A stretch of DNA of 64,000 bases from Danxiaibacter flavus. Its GTDB lineage: Bacteria > Bacteroidota > Bacteroidia > Chitinophagales > Chitinophagaceae. Shown here piece by piece: positions 52,406-60,585 of this stretch; the first letter of the stretch is position 1; each line of letters opens with the position of its first letter. The notes below the pieces were generated by a model, which was given only the letters and a program-made list of their open reading frames with translations, ran no database searches and was not told where the DNA came from. The stretch is from contig NZ_JAULBC010000001.1 in the NCBI RefSeq assembly GCF_041060425.1, positions 1,240,001 to 1,304,000 on the forward strand. Direction: 5' to 3'. Position numbers and translations under genes: made by a program.

Positions 52406-52447
52406 AAAGTCGGATTTGTATAATACAAAGTCGAATCTATAGAATAT
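52406..52447. promoter_or_regulatory. Two 21-bp direct repeats, candidate AraC operator
   Basis: 52406-52426 and 52427-52447 match at 16 of 21 positions (consensus AAAGTCGrATyTrTAkAATAy) and are head-to-tail with no gap. AraC proteins bind two such direct half-sites. They lie between the divergent AraC and GH29 genes. The first repeat also holds the palindrome TTTGTATAATACAAA. Confidence 0.6.
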
Positions 52448-52549
52448 TTTCCGCATCTCGCCAACATAAGTTTGCGTAACGATTGTTAATAGCAAATACT
52501 GAAAAATGGTTGTTGTAAAAAGAAACTGTAAGATATACGACTATCTCTG

Positions 52550-52830
52550 AAACTCTTGCTATAAAAGGATGCCCTCTGGATTTTCTGAATGGAATTATAA
52601 AAGAAGTTCATAAAACAGGATACGAATTACTAACGAAAATTGTTATAGCTCCTCAGCATAGTTAAGAAGGAAAGGCAACGAAACATATAAAGCCTGATAT
52701 AACGGTATTATATAATGGCGTTTGCAAATCAAAAAATACAGCTAAACACTTTATCCTGGTAAAAGCCGGGAAGTGTAAGAGAACTTATTCTTTCACAAAA
52801 ATATTAGTATGCCATCATACTTTATTGTTA
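52550..52830 (+). pseudogene. Degraded reading frame of unknown origin
   Basis: In one frame the plus strand reads KGCPLDFLNGIIKEVHKTGY followed by ELLTKIVIAPQHS, a TAA stop at 52663-52665, and then EGKATKHIKPDITVLYNG and more sense-like text up to about 52800. The local composition looks coding and the stop interrupts it, so this looks like a broken gene. The PDITVLY...FILVKAGK order faintly resembles a PD-(D/E)XK nuclease core, but the Glu is missing and I do not claim it. Confidence 0.4.
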
Positions 52831-52938
52831 GCCCGAAATTATTATATTATCTAACAAAGATTTACCATACAAAATGTAATGAATGGTAACTCAATTTTCC
52901 TGGTAGTAATTTTATTAATAACAACAGCCTTACAGGTT

Positions 52939-54570
52939 ATGAATAGAAGAAAGTTAATTAAAAACGCTGTGGCCTTGATGCCTGCTTTATGGTTAAAGAA
53001 TCAGAACCTCAATGCCGGCTTTCTATCGTCATCACATGCTTATACAGAAGGTCCTTTTAAACCGGACTGGGCATCTCTTGAACAGTATCAGACACCTGAC
53101 TGGTTTCGGAATGCCAAGTTTGGCATCTGGGCCCACTGGGGGGCACAATGCCAGCCTGAATATGGTGACTGGTATGCCCGCGGCATGTACCAGGAAGGTA
53201 GCGAACAGTACAAATACCATCTTAAAACCTATGGACATCCTTCTAAATTCGGATTTAAGGATGTAATTCATGAATGGAAGGCAGAAAACTGGAATCCTGA
53301 AGAGCTCATTGGTCTATACAAAGCAGCAGGTGCAAAATATTGTGTGGCGATGGCCAATCATCACGACAATTTTGATAATTACAATAGCCGGTATCAGCCC
53401 TGGAATTCGGTTAAGCTCGGGCCCAAAAAAGATATCATTGACGGTTGGGCGAAAGCTGTGAAGAAAAACGGTCTTCACTTCGGGGTCAGTGTTCATGCCG
53501 CCCACGCATGGCTTTTCTATGAGGCCGCCCAGCGCAGCGATAAAGACGGTGCTATGAAAGGTATTCCCTACGATGGTACTTTAAAAACGCCAGCTGGAAA
53601 AGGTAAATGGTGGAACGGTTATGATCCCCAGGATTTATACGCACAGAATCACCCTTTAAGTAAGGATAGTTTCAATGATGGCATCATTGGAAAACAATGG
53701 GATTGGGGTAATGGGGTTACACCACCATCAAAAGAATATATCGAAAACATATATAACCGCACAATTGAACTGATTGATAACTACGAGCCCGATCTCGTGT
53801 ATTTCGATGATACTGCACTGCCATTCTATCCCATCAGCGATGCAGGCTTGCACATAGCCGCTCACATGTACAATACCAATATTAAAAAGCATGGCACATT
53901 GCAGGCTGTTATCACGGGAAAAATATTAAACGAGCAGCAACGCAAATGCATGGTGTGGGATATTGAAAGAGGCCAGAGTAATAAAATAGAGCCGCTGCCG
54001 TGGCAAACAGATACCTGCATCGGGAATTGGCATTATGACAAGCGTGTGTTTGAAAACCATAATTATAAAACGGCAACAACGGTCATTCATACACTCGTTG
54101 ATGTAGTGAGTAAAAACGGCAATCTACTGCTAAATATTCCTGTAAAAGGCGATGGTACGATAGACAGCGATGAAAAAGAAGTTGTAAAAGGAATTACTGC
54201 CTGGATGAAAGTAAATAGCGAAAGTATTTACGGTACTCGCCCTTACTCCGTAATGGGAGAAGGTCCGGCAATGCAGCAGGCAGCCGCTTTGACAGACCAG
54301 GGATTTAATGAGGGAAAAGGAAAACCATTTACTGCAGAAGACATTCGTTTTGCGCAGAAAGAAAATCTTTTATATGCTACAACATTAGGCGTTCCACAAA
54401 AAGAAGTATTGATCAAAACCTTAGCCGGAAAGCCTGTTGATGATGTAAAGTTGATTGGCTATCCTGATACACTAAATTGGAAAAATACACCAGGCGGCTT
54501 ATTAATCTCAACTCCAGACAAAATGCCTACTGATATATCTTCTGTATTTGTAATTACTGGTGTGGTTTAA
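52939..54570 (+). CDS. Alpha-L-fucosidase, GH29
   Basis: 543 aa from the ATG at 52939; an upstream 20-residue extension from 52879 is less likely. The N-terminus MNRRKLIKNAV followed by a hydrophobic stretch resembles a Tat or Sec signal. The GH29 TIM barrel is clear: WFRNAKFGIWAHWG near residue 55, MANHHDNFDN near residue 137, and the nucleophile region DLVYFDD (285-291; Asp290 is the likely nucleophile). A C-terminal beta domain follows. It hydrolyses terminal alpha-L-fucosides, releasing L-fucose for the neighbouring mutarotase. A plausible operon with the next gene (39 nt apart). Confidence 0.9.
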   Translation: MNRRKLIKNAVALMPALWLKNQNLNAGFLSSSHAYTEGPFKPDWASLEQYQTPDWFRNAKFGIWAHWGAQCQPEYGDWYARGMYQEGSEQYKYHLKTYGHPSKFGFKDVIHEWKAENWNPEELIGLYKAAGAKYCVAMANHHDNFDNYNSRYQPWNSVKLGPKKDIIDGWAKAVKKNGLHFGVSVHAAHAWLFYEAAQRSDKDGAMKGIPYDGTLKTPAGKGKWWNGYDPQDLYAQNHPLSKDSFNDGIIGKQWDWGNGVTPPSKEYIENIYNRTIELIDNYEPDLVYFDDTALPFYPISDAGLHIAAHMYNTNIKKHGTLQAVITGKILNEQQRKCMVWDIERGQSNKIEPLPWQTDTCIGNWHYDKRVFENHNYKTATTVIHTLVDVVSKNGNLLLNIPVKGDGTIDSDEKEVVKGITAWMKVNSESIYGTRPYSVMGEGPAMQQAAALTDQGFNEGKGKPFTAEDIRFAQKENLLYATTLGVPQKEVLIKTLAGKPVDDVKLIGYPDTLNWKNTPGGLLISTPDKMPTDISSVFVITGVV

Positions 54571-54609
54571 CTACGCACGATCAAACATCATCAAAAGCAG
54601 TTTAAAACT

Positions 54610-54939
54610 ATGAAAAGATATTGCCTTGCGCTTGATTTAAAAGATGATCCACGGCTGATAAAAGAATATGAGCATTGGCATAAAAAAGAAAATAGTTGGC
54701 AGGAAGTGAACGATAGTATCCTCAAGGCTGGTATTGTTAACATGGAAATTTATCGTACCGGTAACCGGCTTGTGATGATTATGGAGACAGATGATTCTTT
54801 TGATCCCATAGTGAAAGCACAAATGGATGCCAGCAACCCAAAAGTGCAGGAATGGGAAGCGTTGATGTGGAAATTTCAGCAGCCGCTGCCCTGGGCAAAT
54901 GATGGCGAGAAGTGGGTAGAGATGAAAAGAATTTTTTAA
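54610..54939 (+). CDS. L-rhamnose/L-fucose mutarotase family protein
   Basis: 109-aa protein of the RhaM/FucM (DUF718) mutarotase family, which interconverts the anomers of L-rhamnose or L-fucose. Conserved elements: CLALDLKDDPRLIKEYEHWH near residue 5 and NMEIYRTGNRLVMIMETD near residue 44, ending with the WEALMWKFQQPLPWA segment. It lies 39 nt after the GH29 gene, so a role with L-fucose is likely. Confidence 0.88.
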   Translation: MKRYCLALDLKDDPRLIKEYEHWHKKENSWQEVNDSILKAGIVNMEIYRTGNRLVMIMETDDSFDPIVKAQMDASNPKVQEWEALMWKFQQPLPWANDGEKWVEMKRIF

Positions 54940-55065
54940 ATTAATTAGTGTGTCCTGAAGATTGATCCGGATCAGCATTTCTGAATTGTGATCTCTTTCG
55001 CTATGGTTTTACCATAAGAACATAACAGTTGTATTGATGCCAGGATTTTCCCGACAACTAGGGGC

Positions 55066-55242
55066 ATGCTTATGTGCTTGAGGGGGCAATTGACGGGAAA
55101 GCATGTCGGACATGAAGATACAAAGTTACAATCGCCACATACCGATGATGTAATGAATAAAAGCGCTCGTTATCTTAGAATTAAGGTGCTGAAAGGAATT
55201 CCCGGAATCTGGGAATTTATTAGTTGTAAAAGCAAAATCGTG
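55066..55242 (+). pseudogene. Remnant of an F5/8-type-C (discoidin) domain
   Basis: In frame with the next gene, the text ends KSARYLRIKVLKGIPGIWEF, the typical C-terminal strand of an F5/8 type C carbohydrate-binding domain (CBM32-like). Nothing upstream in the same frame continues it. It looks like the tail of a lost gene, now fused in frame by chance to the leader of the GH43 gene. Confidence 0.55.
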
Positions 55243-56820
55243 ATGAAAAATATATTGGTCATAATCTGTTGTTTGCTTATTACCATTTGTTCTGTTGGTC
55301 AGCAGCAGGTTGAATGGGGGAAATGGAAAATTTGGGGCGACCAGGGTAACGGAATTTACGTCAATCCGATTATCCCATCAGACTATAGTGATATTGACTG
55401 CATTCGGGTTAGTAATGATTACTATGCAATATCATCTACATTCCAGTTCTCTCCCGGTATGACCATTCTGCATTCCAGGGACCTGGTAAACTGGGAAATA
55501 AGCGGAAACATCATAGACGACTTAACGCAAATAAGCAATGAACTGAGCTGGACACACATGAATCGCTATGGCAAGGGAGTATGGGCCGGGACCCTTAGAT
55601 ACCATAACGAACGTTTTTACCTGTTCTTTGGAACACCCGATGAAGGATACTTCATGACATCTGCTCCCACCGTCAAGGGACCGTGGGAACCACTGACGCA
55701 GCTCCTGTCGGAAGCAGGTTGGGATGATTGTACTACTATGTGGGACGATGACGGGCAAGCGTGCTTCATAGGAACTCATTTTTCAGATGGGTATAAGACG
55801 TATATGTTCAAAATGTCTGTGGATGGAAAAAGTATAGATCGGAAATCTGCTGTTTTAATTAACTCGGGGGACGGAAGAGAGGCTAATAAGCTGATAAAAA
55901 TAAACGGATGGTATTATTTGGTTTTTAGTGAGTATAAAGCAGGATTGGGACGTTATGTGATGGCAAAACGTTCCCGGAAAATGATGGGACCTTATTACGA
56001 GGAGAAACAACTGGCTTTGTCAAATCGTGAGGCTATGGAACCAAATCAGGGGGGTATCATACAAGGTATGGATAATAAATGGTATTTCTTGACACACCAT
56101 GGAACAGGCGACTGGAGCGGCCGGATTGTGAGCCTGTTACCTGTTACGTGGGTTGATGATTGGCCAATCATAGGCGAAGTTCTTCCGGGGAGTATTGGAA
56201 GGATGAAATGGAGCGGCGCTATGCCTTTTATAGACAAGAAAAAATTAAATATTAATCGAACTGATGACTTTGGCGATGGAAAACTTTCTCCGCAATGGCA
56301 ATGGAATTACCAGCCGCGACAAGAAATGTTCTCTCTGTCGGTACGTCCGGGATGGTTGCGTCTGAAAGCTTATACGCCTTTAAAGGTCAATAAATTGATG
56401 ACTGCCGGCAATACACTCACTCAGCGTTGTTTTAGAAAACAGGACAATGATGTTATTGTCAAAATGGACATTACAAATATGGCAGACGGGCAAAAGAATG
56501 GCCTGTGCCATTTTTCTTCGCAGCACGCAGCCCTTGGTATAGTAAAAGAAGGGAAAAACAGCTATCTCGAATACAGGAAAAATGACAGTATAACAAGGGG
56601 ACCTCAAGTCCATTCGCCATTTATTTGGTTGAAGTCTCAGTGGGGATTAGACGGTAACTCACGGTTCTTCTACAGTCTCGACGGAGATAATTTCATAGCC
56701 TTTGGTGAATCTTACCAATTGGTATGGGGAAATTATCGGGGTGATCGTCTTGGAATTTATTGCTTTAATGATAACAATGAAAAGGGATTTGTAGATATTG
56801 ATTATTTCCATTATCAATAG
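55243..56820 (+). CDS. Glycoside hydrolase family 43 enzyme
   Basis: 525 aa from the ATG at 55243, which gives a signal peptide (MKNILVIICCLLITICSVGQ). Residues about 35-330 form the five-bladed GH43 propeller: SDIDC (general base Asp, near residue 47), WDDC...DDG (pKa-modulating Asp region near residue 160) and GREANK (general acid Glu near residue 208). The C-terminal 190 residues resemble the concanavalin-like GH43 C2 module, with DIDYFHYQ at the end. Likely substrates are alpha-L-arabinosides or beta-xylosides. The gene ends 75 nt before the second tRNA-derived repeat. Confidence 0.87.
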   Translation: MKNILVIICCLLITICSVGQQQVEWGKWKIWGDQGNGIYVNPIIPSDYSDIDCIRVSNDYYAISSTFQFSPGMTILHSRDLVNWEISGNIIDDLTQISNELSWTHMNRYGKGVWAGTLRYHNERFYLFFGTPDEGYFMTSAPTVKGPWEPLTQLLSEAGWDDCTTMWDDDGQACFIGTHFSDGYKTYMFKMSVDGKSIDRKSAVLINSGDGREANKLIKINGWYYLVFSEYKAGLGRYVMAKRSRKMMGPYYEEKQLALSNREAMEPNQGGIIQGMDNKWYFLTHHGTGDWSGRIVSLLPVTWVDDWPIIGEVLPGSIGRMKWSGAMPFIDKKKLNINRTDDFGDGKLSPQWQWNYQPRQEMFSLSVRPGWLRLKAYTPLKVNKLMTAGNTLTQRCFRKQDNDVIVKMDITNMADGQKNGLCHFSSQHAALGIVKEGKNSYLEYRKNDSITRGPQVHSPFIWLKSQWGLDGNSRFFYSLDGDNFIAFGESYQLVWGNYRGDRLGIYCFNDNNEKGFVDIDYFHYQ

Positions 56821-56894
56821 ATGAACAAGTTTGTATACTTGTTTAGAAAGCTACTCTTATCGGTTAAGGTATAAACCAATTCAGCATCCCAAAA

Positions 56895-56942
<48 letters not shown>

Positions 56943-56943
<1 letters not shown>

Positions 56944-56982
56944 AAAAGGCTGTAAACGAATAGTTTGCAGCCTTTTTTTTTG
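56943..56982 (+). terminator. Intrinsic terminator after the tRNA fragment
   Basis: 15-bp stem AAAAAGGCTGTAAAC / GTTTGCAGCCTTTTT with a 5-nt loop and a run of nine T. This is likely the original terminator of the tRNA-Ala locus before the insertion. Confidence 0.87.
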
Positions 56983-57180
56983 GTGCTCGATGCATGGCGA
57001 GCAAGGGTGTCCACTTTGAAGTGGAATCTGAAGGAAGCTTAAGGCAAAGTTCCGGCCCGAGGAACAGGCTGGATATGTGTTTCTGACAGACCGTTACCTG
57101 AATGCACGGAAACTAAATTAAGAAACCGCCGTATACCGAACGGTACGTACGGTGGTGTGAGAGGACAGAAAAACAAAATA
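56983..57180 (+). mobile_element. Shrunken group II intron remnant (no ORF)
   Basis: Text typical of group II intron domain I follows the terminator directly: GTGCTCG start, then AGTGGAATCTGAAGGAAGC near 57020 and GTTCCGGCCCGAGGAACAGG near 57049. A domain-V-like hairpin lies at 57125-57156: 9-bp stem ACCGCCGTA/TACGGTGGT, a 2-nt CG bulge on the 3' side, TACC/GGTA and a GAAC loop. GTGTGAGAGGAC follows, the usual start of domain VI, after which the match ends. The maturase ORF and most RNA domains are absent (about 200 nt in all). Confidence 0.65.
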
Positions 57181-57456
57181 GATTCCGGTGATTAGATAAT
57201 CAACAACTTGTAACGCTAATTTCTTATAGTTTCGACAGATTCTTAATATAGGTACCTTTTATGCGCATGAAATTTAAAAAGCGATAGCACAATTTGTTTA
57301 GCATAAAACGGTGAAAATATTATAAGGAAGCTCGTAAATCACGTAAATTAGTTTCCGTTTGCTGCTATAACCGACACAGGAGTTGGACAAGCGCTTTTAA
57401 AGTCAAAAAAGTAATAGCATTCATTTTACTGTAATAAAATATCTTAAGACTGATTA
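57181..57456. other. Gap before the second AraC gene
   Basis: About 275 bp, AT-rich, with no reading frame and no certain promoter box. The upstream region of the AraC gene should lie here. Confidence 0.4.
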
Positions 57457-58344
57457 ATGGATTTCTTCAAATTAGAACAACATCAATCTGAGTTACTCCG
57501 CCCATTTCCCGAGATTTTTGAATTCGGTTACGAGAAGTATAGTACGATACGTTTAGGCTCATTGGAGCGACATTTGAACCCGGGCATTGAGATTTGTTTC
57601 ATCAAAAAAGGCCGCTATAACTGGGTTATTGAAAACGAACAATACCTGCTTTATCCTAAAAATGCATCGGTAACAATGCCGTGGGAATATCATGGCAGTA
57701 AAGAAGGCTTTTTAGATATAGGTACCTTGTTTTGGGTAATTATTACGCCCAGGTCCTTTACCCCTGACGGCAAACTGCAGTTAAGCAACTCATTTTCTCA
57801 AGATCAACATCTCACAGAGGCAATTGGGAAAGTATTCGTCTCACGTAAACAACCCGTACTTCAGAATGGATCTGCACTTGGAAAAATTTTTGAAGAAATG
57901 GCCATCGAAATTACCCAGCAACCGTTGGGATTTAAAACGAGAGTATATTACTTGCTATATGACCTAATGCTTACCATGGCAAGAAATCTTCTTGAGGAAA
58001 TGCCGATGAAAAAACATACGGCAACAGACCTGCAGAAGCTAAACAGCGTTTTGCATGAAACTCTTGATCACGATTGGAGCGTGGAAGAGATGGCTGCAGT
58101 GGTTGGCAAGAAAGTTACTTCATTTACCTCCTTTTTAAAAAACAAAACCGGGCTTACTCCGATCAATTATCTGATAGAACTTCGTATACAGGAAGCCAAA
58201 AAGTTATTGCTTGATGAAAAAAATAAAATTTCTGATGTGGCGTGGGAATGTGGGTTCTCGTCAACACAGCATTTTTCAAACACTTTTCGTCAAAAAACCG
58301 GCGTTTCTCCGTCTACATTTATTAAGGATAACCATAAAGTTTGA
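57457..58344 (+). CDS. AraC family regulator of the PUL
   Basis: 295 aa. The N-terminal half is a cupin-like sensor domain (EICFIKKGRYNWVIENEQYLL near residue 46, given by position), and the C-terminal part holds both AraC HTH motifs (SVEEMAAVVGKKVTSFTSFLK near 208 and ISDVAWECGFSSTQHFSNTFRQKTG near 258). It is located beside a SusC/SusD locus on the opposite strand, which it probably controls. Confidence 0.88.
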   Translation: MDFFKLEQHQSELLRPFPEIFEFGYEKYSTIRLGSLERHLNPGIEICFIKKGRYNWVIENEQYLLYPKNASVTMPWEYHGSKEGFLDIGTLFWVIITPRSFTPDGKLQLSNSFSQDQHLTEAIGKVFVSRKQPVLQNGSALGKIFEEMAIEITQQPLGFKTRVYYLLYDLMLTMARNLLEEMPMKKHTATDLQKLNSVLHETLDHDWSVEEMAAVVGKKVTSFTSFLKNKTGLTPINYLIELRIQEAKKLLLDEKNKISDVAWECGFSSTQHFSNTFRQKTGVSPSTFIKDNHKV

Positions 58345-58484
58345 AAGTCATCTGCGTCGTGGGTCTGAAACATTCCAATGGAATGACAGTTTCTACATGC
58401 AGAGCAAGGTGTATTAATGAATGGCAGTTCAATAGACTTCCCGGGCAAAGCAAAAGATCAATAGACGAGAGCCATTACCTGCGT

Positions 58485-58535
58485 AATTTTCCCCTGCCCC
58501 TCACTTAAAAAAGGGGCAAGGATAAAATTATTTTT
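58485..58535. terminator. Bidirectional terminator between convergent genes
   Basis: Stem AATTTTCCCCTGCCCC / GGGGCAAGGATAAAATT with a loop containing CTTAAAAAA, between the AraC gene (plus, ends 58344) and the large enzyme gene (minus, ends 58566). A T/A-rich stretch follows on each side. Confidence 0.75.
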
Positions 58536-58565
58536 GGTCCGTCAACCTGGTCTGGAACTACATAC

Positions 58566-60569
58566 TTAAAAGTTCCCTGAAGCAGAATGTACTTTTAGAT
58601 AGAAGTATAAAGCCCAATCCTGGTCATTAGCGTAAGGATCATAGAATTTGCCCTGTATTCCATCCACCGTAGCCGGGTATATATACGCACAACTTGCGCG
58701 GCCATCTTCTTTGAAATTGAGAAAATTGTTATCAAGGATCTTTAATGCCATTTCCCTATATCTCTTTTTTCCTGTACACTCATAATAAAGGAAAAATGCA
58801 TCAGCCGAAGTAGTACTCCAATAATGAGGCATAACATCTCCCCACATCTCCCGCTTGCCGAACCAATAGCCATCCCAATGGCGTATACCAATTTCATTTA
58901 AATGAACATCAGGTTGTTTGCCTCCAAATGCCTCTAATGAAGGCATCTGCGCTTCCGCTCCGTGTAAATATTTTTCATCCCTGGTTACCAGATATAGTTC
59001 ACATAGAAAGGCGACAGAGGGGCCGACAATTGATTGTTCATAATTCACCTCGTGCTTTGGGTAGAATATTCCGTTTGCAATATTGTGATCGCCCATTAAT
59101 TTGAAGTCATTCAAAAGAGTATCATATTCAGCTTTTAGCCCTTCTTTCAGAAGTGCATTTAAACCTCTTCGCGGTTCAATACAAAGCGCATAAAACTCAT
59201 GTCCAAATTCTTTATAAAATCTCCTGAGTGTTCCATAGTAGTCCATTAAGTAAGACCTGTTCCCCGTGAGTTGATAGGTTTCAAGATACAAAGCAGCGAC
59301 AAAAGGATAGTTGTAACCACGGTGCCTACTCGTTTTAGTAGCATTTGAAAAAACCTTGTAATCAGGCGTCTGAAGACGCTGCCGGACAAATTGAGTGTAC
59401 TTCATCAGTGAATTATACACCGCTGAATCCTGATGAGTTTGCAGCCATTTTGCAACTACCGCACCCATTGCAAGTCGCTCGGCTCCTTCATCGTGATCTG
59501 CGGATTCTGCATTCAGGAGAATTTCATTCGTTTCATTGTCATAAACCATGTATGCCCCATAGCGCTTGTCATTAACATCATTCATTTGCTGGCGGCTTAC
59601 AATAAAATGAACCCGTTTGCTGATCAGATCTTCCGGCTTGCTGATGACCAGGTAGTTTAACCATGTGCTCATCCCTTTGCCATACGGGATTGTGAAGGTT
59701 TGCTCACCCGGGGTTTCCGCAGGAATTTTTAATACCTTCTGCTCTTTGTCTGATGAGACTGTTGCAACCAAAGTATCACCCAGGTTTACTACATATTTTG
59801 AAGCTTCCACCTGCTGAAATCCCAACGATCTTGCTTTTGCAAAAAAGTCATTCCAGTCATTGTGCCAAAAAAGCTTCCATTGCAAAACATATTCTTCACC
59901 GGCTGGTATTGTAGTATCTGCAATGTTCAAAACTATTGTACCTCTTACATTACTCGAAGAATATGCACCTCCGCCATCTTTACCTCTATTTTCAATTGAG
60001 TAACTCTTCAGTGCACCTTGCGTCAACACCAAACCCAGGTGCGGCCCAATGCCATCCATTCTTACTGCGTTGACGTATGATGAATTCATTCCGGGCCATA
60101 TATGCGTGTTGCATCTGTTGGTCGCACATGTTTTGGCGTCCGGATAGTTGTCATTATAAGGCGTATAGATTCCGAACTCACTTACATTAATTGCGTTTTT
60201 GGAAGTGTTGGTAAATGTATATGTTTCGTTAGCCAGCGTACCGCTCCAATTTCGTTCCACTTTTATTCGCAAACCCTGAACTTCATAAACAGCATTTGAA
60301 GATGTTTTATGAATTGATAACGATTTTGGGTCGGCCCAGGAATATTTCTGACCATTCACTGTAACTTTCCCCAAACCCCAGTCTTCATACGGCTGCTGCC
60401 AGGTGGGAATCGAATCCCGGGATGACATGATCCAATTCATGTTATTTTTATCCCTGGCGGATGAAATGTTTGTAATGGCGCCGGAAGTGGAGTCTACATG
60501 AATGGAAAACTGGCCATAGCCGAGAATACCAAGGAATGCCTGCGTGATAACCAGAACTATATACTTCAT
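58566..60569 (-). CDS. Large secreted PUL protein, six-hairpin-like
   Basis: 667 aa from the ATG at 60569, with a signal peptide (about residues 1-19, ending LGYGQ). Residues about 20-300 form beta sandwiches, and residues about 360-667 are helical in pairs, with RGYNYPFVAALYLETYQLTGN, FYALCIEPRRG, HWDGYWFGKREMWGD and PHYWSTTSADAFFLYYECTG. This is the pattern of (alpha/alpha)6-barrel glycosidases or lyases. I cannot assign a CAZy family with certainty (possibly DUF5695-like). It lies 16 nt after the SusD gene, in one operon with SusC/SusD, so a glycan-cleaving role is likely. Confidence 0.65.
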   Translation of the reverse strand: MKYIVLVITQAFLGILGYGQFSIHVDSTSGAITNISSARDKNNMNWIMSSRDSIPTWQQPYEDWGLGKVTVNGQKYSWADPKSLSIHKTSSNAVYEVQGLRIKVERNWSGTLANETYTFTNTSKNAINVSEFGIYTPYNDNYPDAKTCATNRCNTHIWPGMNSSYVNAVRMDGIGPHLGLVLTQGALKSYSIENRGKDGGGAYSSSNVRGTIVLNIADTTIPAGEEYVLQWKLFWHNDWNDFFAKARSLGFQQVEASKYVVNLGDTLVATVSSDKEQKVLKIPAETPGEQTFTIPYGKGMSTWLNYLVISKPEDLISKRVHFIVSRQQMNDVNDKRYGAYMVYDNETNEILLNAESADHDEGAERLAMGAVVAKWLQTHQDSAVYNSLMKYTQFVRQRLQTPDYKVFSNATKTSRHRGYNYPFVAALYLETYQLTGNRSYLMDYYGTLRRFYKEFGHEFYALCIEPRRGLNALLKEGLKAEYDTLLNDFKLMGDHNIANGIFYPKHEVNYEQSIVGPSVAFLCELYLVTRDEKYLHGAEAQMPSLEAFGGKQPDVHLNEIGIRHWDGYWFGKREMWGDVMPHYWSTTSADAFFLYYECTGKKRYREMALKILDNNFLNFKEDGRASCAYIYPATVDGIQGKFYDPYANDQDWALYFYLKVHSASGNF

Positions 60570-60585
60570 CGTTTGAAATCTTTTT

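Noticed and set aside
55066..55242. N-terminal extension of the GH43 enzyme
   Set aside because: It would place a clear signal peptide internally; the extension is better explained as a leftover of a discoidin-domain gene.
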